A stretch of DNA of 31,810 bases from UMGS1781 sp045650705 (GTDB lineage: Bacteria > Bacillota > Clostridia > TANB77 > CAG-508): positions 1 to 31,810 of the forward strand of contig JAZRRK010000014.1 of NCBI GenBank assembly GCA_045650705.1, written 5' to 3'. Each line of letters starts with the position of its first letter. The stretch's first letter is position 1. Positions 1-8,627 of the stretch are shown piece by piece. The notes beneath the pieces were generated by a model. The model was given only the letters and a program-made list of their open reading frames with translations. It was not told the origin of the DNA and made no database searches. The translations under genes and the position numbers were made by a program.

Positions 1-10
1 GCCTTAAGAC

Positions 11-58
11 AAGAAAATAATTCAAACAAATATAATAAATTGCTTGAATTATTTTCTT
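11..58. terminator. 15-bp perfect stem-loop, possible terminator
   Basis: Positions 11-25 and 44-58 are perfectly complementary (AAGAAAATAATTCAA and its reverse complement), with an A/T-rich loop of 18 bases. The right arm ends in a short T-run, so it could terminate a plus-strand gene lying left of the window, or back up termination of the minus-strand dNTPase gene. The stem is A/T-rich, so it is a weak terminator at best. Confidence 0.4.
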
Positions 59-79
59 TTCAGTAATTGCTTCGAAGTT

Positions 80-103
80 CGGACGTGCAATGCACGCCCC
101 TAC
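80..103. repeat. Short palindromic repeat, copy 1
   Basis: CGGACGTGCAATGCACGCCCCTAC has the same plan as 12939-12962 (CGGACGACCAATGGTCGCCCCTAC). The CGGACG and CGCCCCTAC flanks are identical, and the central palindrome differs but pairs in both copies. It looks like a REP-type short palindromic repeat between genes; the element that spread it is not seen. Confidence 0.5.
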
Positions 104-157
104 AAAATTTCTGGTTAATTTTCAGACAGTCTGCCGTCCCCATGTCCTGTTTTTATT

Positions 158-1306
158 TTATTCCAAATATAACTCACATTCATTTAAGAAAAATTTATCT
201 GTTTGACCTGCTATATAATCTATCATTATTCTTTTTATATCTTGATTTGGTTTTTCTTCCATTTTATTTACGAAACTATATAATACTTTTTCAGATGCTG
301 TTATATCCTCTTTTTTTATTTCTTCAAATGTATTTATTTTATCTAGTTTTTCTAAATAAAAATAGTATAATCTTTTTACTAGTTTTTCTACTTCATCATA
401 GTTTGCATTTGCTTTATCTGAATTATATATTTTTTCATAATTCCAATTTTTTAATTCTATTAATGCCTCAAATACTTCTCTTGAAAATTCTAAATATGGC
501 TTATCTATACTGTTTATTATTACATCTTTAATAAGCGTATCTACTATTTTTGAATTCGTATCTCCTAATATTTTTCTTGGATATTCTGGTATATTATTTC
601 TTTCTATAACTTCTAATTCTATTGCATCTTCTATATCTCTTCCTATATATGCTATTACATCTGCTAGTCTTACTACACTACCTTCTAAAGTTATTGGTAT
701 TATTTTTCTACTATAATCCTTTTCATAGAATACTTTGTGTAAATCTTGCTTAAATTCTTCTTCCGATTTATTTATATTATGCTCATACTTATTTTTCAAT
801 ATTTCTCCATTGTGTGCTAGTATTCCATCTAGGGTTTGCATACTTATATTTAAGCCCTCTATATCTTGTAAAATTCTAACACTTTGTGCATTATGGCAAA
901 AATACCCTATGCTTTCTTTTTCACATATTTCATTTAACAAGCTCTCGCCCTTATGTCCAAATGGCGTATGACCTATATCATGTCCTAATGCAATTGCTTC
1001 TATCAAATCTTCATTTAAAGCTAAACTTCTACCTATTGTTCTTGCAATTTTTGAAACTAATTGAACATGTAGTACTCTTCTTGTTATATGGTCATTTTGT
1101 ATAAATGAATATACTTGTGTTTTATCAATTAATCTAGTGTATCCAGATGAATGAATTATTCTATCAATATCTCTATAAAATATTGGTCTAATGTCTTCTA
1201 TATCTTCTTTTAACCATATTCCCTGTTCGGATTTGCACGCATATGGCGATAAATACTTTTCTTTTAATATCATATTTTTTCTTGCTCTTTCTAATACATC
1301 TTTCAT
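158..1306 (-). CDS. HD-domain deoxynucleoside triphosphohydrolase (dGTPase-like)
   Basis: The 382-residue product belongs to the dGTPase-like branch of the HD superfamily, cytoplasmic metal-dependent enzymes that hydrolyse dNTPs to the deoxynucleoside and triphosphate. Near residues 73-80 it carries HITRRVLHV, followed by the HD signature and its extension in ALGHDIGHTPFGHKGE around residues 107-122. These motifs supply the metal-binding His and Asp residues. The length fits the shorter Firmicute members of the family. Its ATG overlaps the TGA of the rhodanese gene upstream (ATGA), so the two are probably translationally coupled in one minus-strand operon. The substrate (dGTP or a mix of dNTPs) cannot be told from sequence. 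The family call is firm. Confidence 0.9.
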   Translation of the reverse strand: MKDVLERARKNMILKEKYLSPYACKSEQGIWLKEDIEDIRPIFYRDIDRIIHSSGYTRLIDKTQVYSFIQNDHITRRVLHVQLVSKIARTIGRSLALNEDLIEAIALGHDIGHTPFGHKGESLLNEICEKESIGYFCHNAQSVRILQDIEGLNISMQTLDGILAHNGEILKNKYEHNINKSEEEFKQDLHKVFYEKDYSRKIIPITLEGSVVRLADVIAYIGRDIEDAIELEVIERNNIPEYPRKILGDTNSKIVDTLIKDVIINSIDKPYLEFSREVFEALIELKNWNYEKIYNSDKANANYDEVEKLVKRLYYFYLEKLDKINTFEEIKKEDITASEKVLYSFVNKMEEKPNQDIKRIMIDYIAGQTDKFFLNECELYLE

Positions 1307-1629
1307 AAATTATCTATTCCGCCTTCTATATTATATAAATTTTTATATCCTAGTTTTCTTAATGTTTGAATTGCTCTTTTGCTACGTACTCCTGCACTGC
1401 AATATACAATTATTATATCCTCTTTATTTTTTATATGTTTCATTACACTTTTTTCGATGTCATAGACTGGTATATTTATACTTCCTGTTAAATGTCCTTC
1501 TTTATATTCTTGTACGCTTCTAACATCTAAAAGTGTTACATTTTCATTTGTTTTTAAAATTTCTAACATTTCCTTTACAGTTATATCTTCTTTATATCTA
1601 TAAATTTTATTTATTATTTTTCTAAACAA
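1303..1629 (-). CDS. Rhodanese-like domain protein
   Basis: A single rhodanese domain of 108 residues. Residues 31-55 hold the family's N-terminal motif (TLLDVRSVQEYKEGHLTGSI), and the active-site loop is YCSAGVRSKRA, with the catalytic Cys that carries a persulfide in sulfurtransferases. Such stand-alone domains move sulfane sulfur in the cytoplasm; the physiological acceptor is unknown. The start codon appears to be TTG at 1629, chosen because an AGGAG lies 10 bases upstream and no in-frame ATG precedes the fold. The end overlaps the start of the dNTPase gene, so they are co-transcribed. Confidence 0.88.
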   Translation of the reverse strand: MFRKIINKIYRYKEDITVKEMLEILKTNENVTLLDVRSVQEYKEGHLTGSINIPVYDIEKSVMKHIKNKEDIIIVYCSAGVRSKRAIQTLRKLGYKNLYNIEGGIDNL

Positions 1630-1644
1630 TTTAATTCATCTCCT

Positions 1645-1676
1645 AAAAAATCCCTAATATTATTATATTAAGGATC
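1645..1676 (-). terminator. Rho-independent terminator after the SecD-like pair
   Basis: On the minus strand, ATCCTTAATATA pairs with TATTAGGGAT (apart from one mismatch) around a short loop and is followed by six T. It lies directly after the stop of the 126-residue membrane protein and before the rhodanese gene, so it separates two transcription units. Confidence 0.6.
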
Positions 1677-1691
1677 TTTTAATTTGTGAAT

Positions 1692-2072
1692 CTATTTGTT
1701 TTGTTCAAAACTTGCTGCTATTATTAATAAACTAGCAACATATGAAACTAATACTATTGGAAAAAACATTATACTTACTGGCATTCTTGATATCGCAATT
1801 ATTGCTATTACAAAACATATTGTTCCTAATATACCAAGTATAGAAGTAGTAAGTACTCTTACTATACCTACTTTAATATACTTTATTGCAAAATATATTA
1901 AAATAACTAATGTTGATATACCTGCATATAAAGAATATTGTCTTACAGTTTCTAGTAGTAAATCTTGTGAATAACCATTGTCATAATTAAAATTATTTCT
2001 TCCAAGTACAAACATTCCAACTATTATAATTATTATTGCAATTATCATTAATATCTTTTTAATTGTTTTCAT
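1692..2072 (-). CDS. Small integral membrane protein, unknown function
   Basis: The 126-residue protein is almost entirely hydrophobic. Segments near residues 5-23, 47-65, 72-95 and 98-121 give about four predicted membrane spans, with a short polar stretch (residues 24-40) after the first span. I recognise no family. Its start overlaps the end of the SecD-like gene by 14 bases, which implies translational coupling. SecF would be expected in this position, but the protein is far too short and lacks SecF motifs. Confidence 0.7.
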   Translation of the reverse strand: MKTIKKILMIIAIIIIIVGMFVLGRNNFNYDNGYSQDLLLETVRQYSLYAGISTLVILIYFAIKYIKVGIVRVLTTSILGILGTICFVIAIIAISRMPVSIMFFPIVLVSYVASLLIIAASFEQNK

Positions 2073-3453
2073 TTTTTGCCTCCCTACTTAAGTTTTCAAA
2101 TATAAATTTTGAAAAAATAAAGTTATATACATATATTATAATTATTCCCCAGAATAAAGACATTCCAAAGCTACTTACATTAGCTTTTGCTCCAAATGTA
2201 AATACTACTGATACTATATATGTTGGAAGTGTATTAAAGAAAAATTCTAAATTTGATTTTTTGTACATTCCTTCAACTTTTTCTTTCATATTTTCTAGTA
2301 CTATATAAGTAAATATATATTCTAGCACTAATGCGATTACAATTCCTGCCATTCCCTCCATTGTTAATGTTACATTAGTAAATCTTATAACCAATAAAAG
2401 TGTTGCTAAAAATCCTATTTGGAAATATGTTGCTATAAATCCTTTAGCTTTAAATTTTATAACAAGACATATATATGCAATTAAGAATACTATTCCTATA
2501 GCTATAATACATATAAATCTTATTTCTTCAGATATCTCTGTTTCCTGTATTTCATTACTATAGTTATATAATATTGTTGATGTTCCAGAATTTAATAGTG
2601 TAGCTGCTTCTGTAGCTTCAATAGTAGCTGTTTCTAATTCTGCATTATCACTTGAAATTCCAAATGTTAGCATAATTTTGTTATCATACACAATATTTGG
2701 AAGTACTGTTTGTCCTAAAAAAGCATCATTTAAAAGTACCCATACTTCTTTTGATGTTGTAACAGTTTCAGTTTCTCCGTTTTCGTTCGTTTGTTCTTCT
2801 TGTGTTTCCACATAAATGCTATTTAATTCTTGTAATTTCTTTGTTCCTTCTTCATTAAATTCTAACTGTAAAAATACAGCTGTTTCTAAGTCTCCTTGGC
2901 TATACATTACATTTGCTTCTTTTAATGAATTACTATCAAGTACTACTTCAAAAGTTTCTGCATCTAATAACATAAAACTTCCTGAATTTTCTATCAATGA
3001 TTGTATATCATCTGCATTAGAATCTTCTGGTATTTCTATTTTTATCTCCCCAGTTGCTTTGTCTAATACAACAGAATATTCTGATATGTTTCCATTTTCA
3101 AGTCTTTCATCTATAATCTCTTTTGACTTTTTATAGTTTTCTAATGTTCTAATACTATCATCATTTACTTTTACTTGTTCTGTAGTATATCCATTCTCCT
3201 CTGTGTATTCTACACCTTCTTCTGGAGTAACTACATTTCCCTCAGAATCATATATTGTTTCATTAACCTCATCGCTTACAGTTGCTGTTATAACTCTTCT
3301 TTGTCCAAATTGCATTCCTAACTTAAAATTAGGTATTATATTTGTTTTTACACCTTCTTTATTTTTTACATATACGCAAAAAAATGATGCAAACATTATT
3401 AATGCCACAATTAAAATTATAATAACTGTTAATGTCTTTTTATACTTTTTCAA
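2059..3453 (-). CDS. Divergent SecD-like membrane protein (SecD/SecF family)
   Basis: The 464-residue protein has the SecD plan: a membrane span at residues 8-30, a large extracytoplasmic domain to about residue 310, then five spans to the C-terminus. The periplasmic part contains recognisable SecD stretches (GSFMLLDAETFEV, VFLQLEFNEEGTKKLQELN, LNDAFLGQTVLPN). SecD works with SecF and SecYEG, using the proton gradient to help pull out exported proteins. The fourth span, GMAGIVIALVLEYIFTY, aligns without gaps to the usual GIAGIVLTIGMAVDANV, but the conserved Asp is Ile here, with a Glu two positions earlier. No secF follows. It may be a specialised or degenerate paralogue, with the true secDF elsewhere in the genome. 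Confidence 0.8.
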   Translation of the reverse strand: MKKYKKTLTVIIILIVALIMFASFFCVYVKNKEGVKTNIIPNFKLGMQFGQRRVITATVSDEVNETIYDSEGNVVTPEEGVEYTEENGYTTEQVKVNDDSIRTLENYKKSKEIIDERLENGNISEYSVVLDKATGEIKIEIPEDSNADDIQSLIENSGSFMLLDAETFEVVLDSNSLKEANVMYSQGDLETAVFLQLEFNEEGTKKLQELNSIYVETQEEQTNENGETETVTTSKEVWVLLNDAFLGQTVLPNIVYDNKIMLTFGISSDNAELETATIEATEAATLLNSGTSTILYNYSNEIQETEISEEIRFICIIAIGIVFLIAYICLVIKFKAKGFIATYFQIGFLATLLLVIRFTNVTLTMEGMAGIVIALVLEYIFTYIVLENMKEKVEGMYKKSNLEFFFNTLPTYIVSVVFTFGAKANVSSFGMSLFWGIIIIYVYNFIFSKFIFENLSREAKNENN

Positions 3454-3504
3454 TTTTATTCAATCCTTTCCTTTTGTCAAAATATATTACTTTATACACA
3501 AATC

Positions 3505-4164
3505 CTATAGTAATTTTGTATCATTTATAATAAGTTCAAACCATATTTGTAAATATTTTGCTGCATATTTGCTCATCATTGTCCTATCCATAAATATTTC
3601 AAAATAGTCTAATACTGGACATATTTTTGTATCTATTGTTAAATCTAAAATTACTTTTTTATCTTCATTATCTATTTCTAAGTTAGCTTCTGTTACTGCA
3701 AAGTTTACTCTATCATGAATATCAAATGTTGCCATATTTCTATTTACAACTCTATCTCTATGAACATCAGATTTATCTGCCAATATTAATGCTGCAGAAA
3801 TGTCGCTAACTGCTGTTCCTGTGGCTTCATCATGATTTCCTATTGCAGACATTATTTCTGTTCTATCTTTTACATCCATTCCCATATCTTTTAAAATGTT
3901 ATATGCAAGTATTGCTCCTGAATGAGCATGGTCTACTCTATTTACACCATTACCAATATCATGTAAATATCCTGCAATCTTTGCAAGTTCTATTCTATGT
4001 TTATCATAACCTAGTGTCTCTAAAATTCTTCCAGCTCTATTTGATACTATGCTAACGTGTCTTTGTGAATGTTCTGTATACCCCAAAGCATCTAACTGCT
4101 TTTGTGCACCAATAACTAATTCTTGTACTTCTGGATTATTTTTTACATCTTCTAAAGTTACCAT
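3505..4164 (-). CDS. HD-domain phosphohydrolase
   Basis: A 219-residue soluble HD-domain protein. The metal ligands are visible in order: HSQRHV near residue 37, the HD pair in GYLHDIGNG near residue 69, HAHSG near residue 80, the NHDE motif near residue 111, and a final Asp in ILADKSDVHRDRV near residue 130. This resembles stand-alone HD phosphohydrolases of Clostridia with unidentified nucleotide or phosphate-ester substrates. An AGGAGG precedes the ATG. It lies 51 bases upstream of the SecD-like gene on the same strand, with no terminator between, so they may share a transcript. Confidence 0.85.
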   Translation of the reverse strand: MVTLEDVKNNPEVQELVIGAQKQLDALGYTEHSQRHVSIVSNRAGRILETLGYDKHRIELAKIAGYLHDIGNGVNRVDHAHSGAILAYNILKDMGMDVKDRTEIMSAIGNHDEATGTAVSDISAALILADKSDVHRDRVVNRNMATFDIHDRVNFAVTEANLEIDNEDKKVILDLTIDTKICPVLDYFEIFMDRTMMSKYAAKYLQIWFELIINDTKLL

Positions 4165-4196
4165 TCTTTACCTCCTTTTTTTCAGGGTTATTATAT

Positions 4197-4237
4197 CAAA
4201 AAAAAATAGCAAATACAATATATTTTGCTATTTTTTT
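4197..4237. terminator. Bidirectional terminator between rarA and the HD gene
   Basis: AAAAAATAGCAAA pairs with TTTGCTATTTTTT around an A/T-rich loop and ends in a T-run on either strand. It sits between the rarA stop and the next minus-strand gene, so it most likely ends the rarA transcript. Confidence 0.7.
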
Positions 4238-4264
4238 ATATCTCTAAATTTTTGTAATTATCTC

Positions 4265-5513
4265 TTAGATGTCGCCCACTGTTTCATCTTTTACAAAGTA
4301 CTTAGTACCTAACATTTTATCTGGTAGATATTGTTGTTCTACCACATGACCTGGATAATTATGTGGGTACTTATATCCAACTCCATATCCAAAATCACTC
4401 ATTCCACTTGCTGGTGCATTTCTTATATGCATTGGAATTTCTCCTGTATCTTTTGAGCTTACATCTTCTAATGCCTTATTTATTGCCATATATGCACAAT
4501 TTGATTTTTTAGATAATGCCACATATAGCGCTGCTTCTGATAATATTATTCTTGCTTCTGGCATTCCAACTGCCGCTGAGGCTTGCAATGCTGAGTTTGC
4601 TACTACTAATGCATTTGGATTTGCTAACCCTACATCTTCTGCTGCAGCAATTACTATTCGCCTTGCTAAAAACACAGGATCTTCTCCACCATCTAAAGCT
4701 CTTGCTAAATAAAATATTGTAGCATCTGGGTCACTGCCTCTCATAGATTTTATAAATGCACTTATATTGTCATAATGCGAATCTCCAGATTTATCAAATA
4801 TTGTTTTTTTCTTTCCCATACACTCTGAAGCAATTTCATTTGTAATATTTATAAATCCATTTTCATCCATTCCGTGTTGTAAGAACAGCAAGTTCTAGTG
4901 TGTTTAAAGCAGTTCTTACATCTCCTCCTGATAGTTTAGCAATTGCATTTAAAGTGTCATCTTCTATTTTAATTCTGTACGTACCTAATCCTCCCGGATT
5001 TTCTAAAGCATTTTTTAATATCTTAAATATATCTTCATAAGTTAATGGTTTTAATTTTACTACCATTGACCTTGATATAAGAGCTTTATTTACTGAAAAA
5101 TATGGATTTTCTGTTGTTGCACCTATTAAAATTATTGTGCCATTTTCTACAAATGGCAATAATGCATCTTGTTGTAATTTATTAAATCTATGTATCTCAT
5201 CTATAAATAAAATACATTTCCCTGATGGATTTAATAGCATATTTTTTGACTCTTCTACTGCTGATTTTATATCTCCTACTCCAGCTGTTACAGCATTTAA
5301 TTGTATGAATTTATATTTTGTTGTATTACTAATTACTTTTGCAATTGATGTCTTTCCACAACCAGTAGGTCCCCATAATATTACACTAGTTAGCTTGTCT
5401 GCTTTTATTGTTCTATATAATATTTTTTCTTTACCTAATACTTCTTCTTGTCCAACAAATTCTTCTAGTTTAGTTGGTCTAACTCTATGTGCTAATGGTT
5501 TGCTTAAATCCAT
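4265..5513 (-). pseudogene. rarA: Replication-associated recombination AAA ATPase RarA (MgsA), split by a one-base frameshift
   Basis: Two overlapping reading frames make one RarA of about 415 residues, close to the family length. The first (4863-5513, 216 residues) has the Walker A motif GPTGCGKTS near residue 49, Walker B FIDEIHR near residue 103 and sensor 1 GATTENP near residue 131. The second (up to 4891, ending 4265) holds the C-terminal tetramerisation part, including RGSDPDATIFYLARALDGGED and PNHYPGHVVEQQYLP-like sequence. RarA acts at stalled replication forks. Near 4863-4880 the first frame ends LTTRNG-stop while the second continues GMDENGFINIT. Removing one base around CACGG restores LAVLTTGMDENGF. 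It could be a real mutation or an assembly error; I see no slippery run. RBS GGAGG lies upstream of 5513. Confidence 0.9.
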
Positions 5514-5550
5514 ATATTTTATTCCTCCGCCATTAAAACTACCTTAAAAA

Positions 5551-5670
5551 GTCCGCCCAATCTCGTCGGAGCTTTTCTATTTATTATAAATTGAGCCCAC
5601 GATGGTTACGCCTACGATGTTTTTCGGGGGTCCTCAATTTATTCTAAATAGAAAACTCCTGCGTTGGGCT
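5551..5670. repeat. Long palindromic element, copy 1 (downstream of ruvA)
   Basis: The ends carry TCCGCCCAATCTCGTCGGAG on the left and CTCCTGCGTTGGGC on the right, identical to the ends of the element at 6326-6460. Between them the arms stay complementary (TTTTCTATTTATTATAAATTGAG against CTCAATTTATTCTAAATAGAAAA, with one mismatch), but their sequence is unrelated to the other copy. The loop is GC-richer than its surroundings. No gene was found inside. It resembles a non-autonomous, MITE-like or REP-like insertion able to form a long hairpin. Confidence 0.75.
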
Positions 5671-5689
5671 AGAACTTGTGATAATTCAT

Positions 5690-6289
5690 CTAATTATTTC
5701 CTAATATTCCTAATGCTTTTCTTATTATTTCTTCTACACTTAAATTTTGTATTTCTATTTTTTCTAATGCTTTTTCTATTTCTTTTCTTGTATATCCTAA
5801 AACTTGAAGAGCTGATATTGCTTCATCATCTTTATTATCTTCCATTATTGCTTTTTCTATTTTATTATCTTTACTTATTGCTTGTTCTGTTTTTAATTTA
5901 TCTTTTAATTCAAGTATCATTCTTTCTGCTGTTTTTTTACCTATTCCTGGTATTTTTACAATTGCAGAAACATCGTTTGATATTACTGCTAATGCAAAAC
6001 TTGAGGGAGTAATGTTTGAAAGTATTTGTATTGCTGATTTTGCACCTATACCACTTACTGATAATAATAATTCAAACATTCTTAATTCTTCATTGCTTAA
6101 GAAGCCATATAAACTAATATTATCTTCTCTTACATAATAATATGTATGTATTTTTTGATCTTCTCCTACATATGGCAGTTTTTCTATTGCTGTTTGAGAC
6201 ATGAATATTTTATATCCTATTCCGTTATTGTCTATTACTACATAATTATTTGCTTTGTCTGCAATTTTTCCACTTATATATGAATACAT
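5690..6289 (-). CDS. ruvA: Holliday junction branch migration protein RuvA
   Basis: The 199-residue protein has the RuvA plan: N-terminal OB fold (residues 1-62, MYSYISGKIADKANNYVVID), then helix-hairpin-helix pairs including LLSVSGIGAKSAIQILS near residue 73 and IVKIPGIGKKTAERMILELKDKL near residue 108, and a C-terminal domain (residues 150-199, ALGYTRKEIEKAL-like) that contacts RuvB. RuvA binds four-way junctions and loads the RuvB motor. Neither ruvB nor ruvC is next to it, unlike the usual operon; instead palindromic elements lie on both sides. RBS AGAGGAA precedes the ATG. Confidence 0.95.
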   Translation of the reverse strand: MYSYISGKIADKANNYVVIDNNGIGYKIFMSQTAIEKLPYVGEDQKIHTYYYVREDNISLYGFLSNEELRMFELLLSVSGIGAKSAIQILSNITPSSFALAVISNDVSAIVKIPGIGKKTAERMILELKDKLKTEQAISKDNKIEKAIMEDNKDDEAISALQVLGYTRKEIEKALEKIEIQNLSVEEIIRKALGILGNN

Positions 6290-6325
6290 ATTTTTAATTC
6301 CTCTCTGTTTTTATTACTATTAAAA

Positions 6326-6460
6326 TCCGCCCAATCTCGTCGGAGTTATATATGTTTTGTTCTCACAAAAAGCTGTCAACATGGCTACGAGGGTAATCCG
6401 TAAGCCGTTGGCTTGTTGCCAGTTTTTATTCGAAAAAAATATATAACTCCTGCGTTGGGC
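6326..6460. repeat. Long palindromic element, copy 2 (upstream of ruvA)
   Basis: It has the same terminal modules as 5551-5670, in the same orientation. The inner stem here is TTATATAT against ATATATAA, different from copy 1 but again complementary. The loop contains GC-richer sequence (TGGCTACGAGGGTAATCCG and a GGCTTGTTGCC hairpin). It lies just upstream of the ruvA start, so it could influence ruvA transcription. Confidence 0.75.
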
Positions 6461-6501
6461 TACTTTCTACTATTAATACTATTCCGTTAAAAAGGCAAAA
6501 G

Positions 6502-6602
6502 AAACGAGTATTGCAAGGCAAATTTAAGCAAAAAACCCGAGGCATGCGTTTGCATGCCAAAGGATTTTTTGTCTTAAATTTAACACAGCAAGACGAAGTT
6601 TA
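6502..6602 (-). terminator. Nested hairpin acting as glmS terminator
   Basis: On the minus strand, GGCATGC-AAAC-GCATGCC followed by TCGGGTTTTTT is a clear rho-independent terminator just after the glmS stop. It sits inside a wider imperfect inverted repeat whose outer arms share AAATTTAAG and its complement. The outer arms suggest that the terminator lies within another palindromic element. Confidence 0.7.
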
Positions 6603-6611
6603 TTTTGACTT

Positions 6612-8450
6612 TTACTCAACAGTTACTGATTTTGCTAAATTACGTGGTTTATCTACATCTAATCCTTTTTCTTTTGATATATAATATGATAATAACTGTA
6701 ATGGTATTATTGAAAGTATTGGAGATATCTCTGTAGATATTTCTGGTATATTTATTATGTTCTCAAATCCTTTATTTCCTAAATCTTGATTTGTTACTAA
6801 TAGTATTTTTGCCCCTCTTGTTACTACCTCTTGAACATTGCTCAATGATTTTTCTACTAGACTTTCATCTGTAATTATAGCAATTACAGTAATTCCTGTA
6901 TCAATTAAAGCGATTGGTCCATGTTTTAATTCTCCAGATGCATATCCTTCTGAATGTATATATGATATTTCCTTTAGTTTTAATGAACCTTCTAGGCTTA
7001 CAGCATAGTCTACTCCTCTTCCTAAGAAGAACATATCTCTTTCTTTATATACTTTTTTAGCAAATTTTTTAACTTCTGAAACATCTTTTAATATTTCTTC
7101 TATTTTACTTGGTAATTTTAAAATATCTTCTTTTATTTTTATTATTCTGTTCTCATCTGCTCTTCCTAAAATTTCTGCACAATATATTGCTATTAATGTT
7201 AAAATAGTTACTTGACATGTATATGCTTTTGTTGATGCAACAGCAATTTCTGGTCCTGCATGAGTATATATTGAATAGTCAGCTTCTCTTGTTATTGAAC
7301 TTCCAATAACATTTGATATTGCAAGTGTTTTTGCACCTTTTTCCTTTGCCAATTTTAGTGCAGCAATTGTATCTGCTGTTTCTCCAGATTGGCTAATATA
7401 TATTGTTAAAGTCTTTTCATCTATTAATGGATCTCTATATCTAAACTCTGATGCTATGTCTACTTCTACTGGTATTTTGCATAGTTTTTCAAATGTGTTT
7501 TTTGCTGCTATTCCAGCATGCATTGCTGTACCACAAGCTACTATATATATTTTATTTATTCCTTCCAAATATTCTTTTGTAAAATTTAAATCTTCAAAAT
7601 TAACTTGTGCTCCATTTAGTCTTGTTCCTATAGTTTCTCTTATTGCACGTGGTTGCTCATATATTTCTTTTAACATAAAGTGTTCAAAAGTTCCTTTTTC
7701 AGCACCTTTACTATCCCATTCTATGCTCTTAGTTTTCTTATCTATCTCATTTAATTGTACATTATAAAATTTAATATTATCTCTACTTAATACTGCAAAC
7801 TCATAATCATTTAAGAAATAAAAGTCTTTAGTATATGAAAGTATTGCTGGAATATCAGATGCAATATAATTTTCTCCATTTCCTTTACCTATAACTAATG
7901 GGCTATCTTTTCTAACAACTATCATATTATCTGGAGCATCTGACGATACTATTTCTAGTGCAAAGCTTCCTTTTAATTCTGTGCAGGCATTTTTTACTGC
8001 TCTTAACATTTTTAATTCATCATTATTGTTATCTTGCTTATAATAATAATTTATTAAATTAGGTACTACCTCTGTATCTGTTTGAGATATAAATTTATAC
8101 CCTTTTTCTATTAACTCATTTTTTAATTCATTATAATTTTCTATAATTCCGTTATGTACAACTGCAAAAATATTGTCATTGTCCATATGAGGATGTGAAT
8201 TTTCTTTTGAAGGTTTTCCATGTGTTGCCCATCTTGTATGTGCTATACCTATTGTTCCTTTTAATTCTTCGATTCCTTCTAGGTTATATAAATTATTTAC
8301 TCTTCCTTTATCCTTCATTACTACAACTTTATCTTGTTCTATTGTAGCAATACCTGCTGAATCATATCCTCTATACTCTAATCTTGTTAAACCTTGTATT
8401 AAAATAGGGCTTGCTTTTTTATTTCCTATATATCCAACTATTCCACACAT
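6612..8450 (-). CDS. glmS: Glutamine-fructose-6-phosphate aminotransferase (isomerizing)
   Basis: GlmS makes glucosamine-6-phosphate from fructose-6-phosphate and glutamine, the first step of UDP-GlcNAc and cell wall synthesis. At 612 residues it is full length. Cys2 in MCGIVGYIGN is the glutaminase nucleophile; RLEYRGYDSAGIA and HTRWATHGKPS are N-terminal signature motifs. Two SIS domains follow (YIVACGTAMHAG, YISQSGETADT, FFLGRGVDY, SEGYASGELKHGPIALID). The C-terminus LDVDKPRNLAKSVTVE is the conserved family ending with the catalytic Lys. The short leader shows no glmS ribozyme, unusual for Firmicutes. RBS AGGAGG lies upstream of the ATG. Confidence 0.97.
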   Translation of the reverse strand: MCGIVGYIGNKKASPILIQGLTRLEYRGYDSAGIATIEQDKVVVMKDKGRVNNLYNLEGIEELKGTIGIAHTRWATHGKPSKENSHPHMDNDNIFAVVHNGIIENYNELKNELIEKGYKFISQTDTEVVPNLINYYYKQDNNNDELKMLRAVKNACTELKGSFALEIVSSDAPDNMIVVRKDSPLVIGKGNGENYIASDIPAILSYTKDFYFLNDYEFAVLSRDNIKFYNVQLNEIDKKTKSIEWDSKGAEKGTFEHFMLKEIYEQPRAIRETIGTRLNGAQVNFEDLNFTKEYLEGINKIYIVACGTAMHAGIAAKNTFEKLCKIPVEVDIASEFRYRDPLIDEKTLTIYISQSGETADTIAALKLAKEKGAKTLAISNVIGSSITREADYSIYTHAGPEIAVASTKAYTCQVTILTLIAIYCAEILGRADENRIIKIKEDILKLPSKIEEILKDVSEVKKFAKKVYKERDMFFLGRGVDYAVSLEGSLKLKEISYIHSEGYASGELKHGPIALIDTGITVIAIITDESLVEKSLSNVQEVVTRGAKILLVTNQDLGNKGFENIINIPEISTEISPILSIIPLQLLSYYISKEKGLDVDKPRNLAKSVTVE

Positions 8451-8512
8451 AATGTTCCTCCTTAAAAATGCGAATCTATTTTTTATTTTTCGCTTATATA
8501 TTAATATGTTGT

Positions 8513-8541
8513 ATTATATTACATAAAACCATTTTATGCAA
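8513..8541 (-). promoter_or_regulatory. Predicted glmS promoter
   Basis: On the minus strand TTGCAT (8536-8541) and TATAAT (8513-8518) are separated by 17 bases, giving a start around 8506, some 55 bases before glmS. A second candidate (TTGAAT, 17 bases, TATTAT) lies further upstream. A leader of about 55 nt leaves no room for a glmS ribozyme. Confidence 0.6.
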
Positions 8542-8590
8542 GCATCATAATATAATTTTATTATTCGTAATTCAAATCTATGTTATCATC

Positions 8591-8621
8591 AAAAAAAGAA
8601 CTGGTCTACCAGTTCTTTTTT
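8591..8621. terminator. Bidirectional terminator between glmS and the 142-residue gene
   Basis: AAAAGAACTGG-TCTA-CCAGTTCTTTTTT is an 11-bp perfect stem with a T-run on either strand. It ends the minus-strand transcript of the gene at 8628-9056. Confidence 0.85.
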
Positions 8622-8627
8622 GAATAC

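Noticed and set aside
4860..4895. Programmed +1 frameshift in rarA
   Set aside because: No slippery sequence, internal Shine-Dalgarno or pseudoknot is evident, and RarA is not known to use recoding. A mutation or sequence error is simpler.
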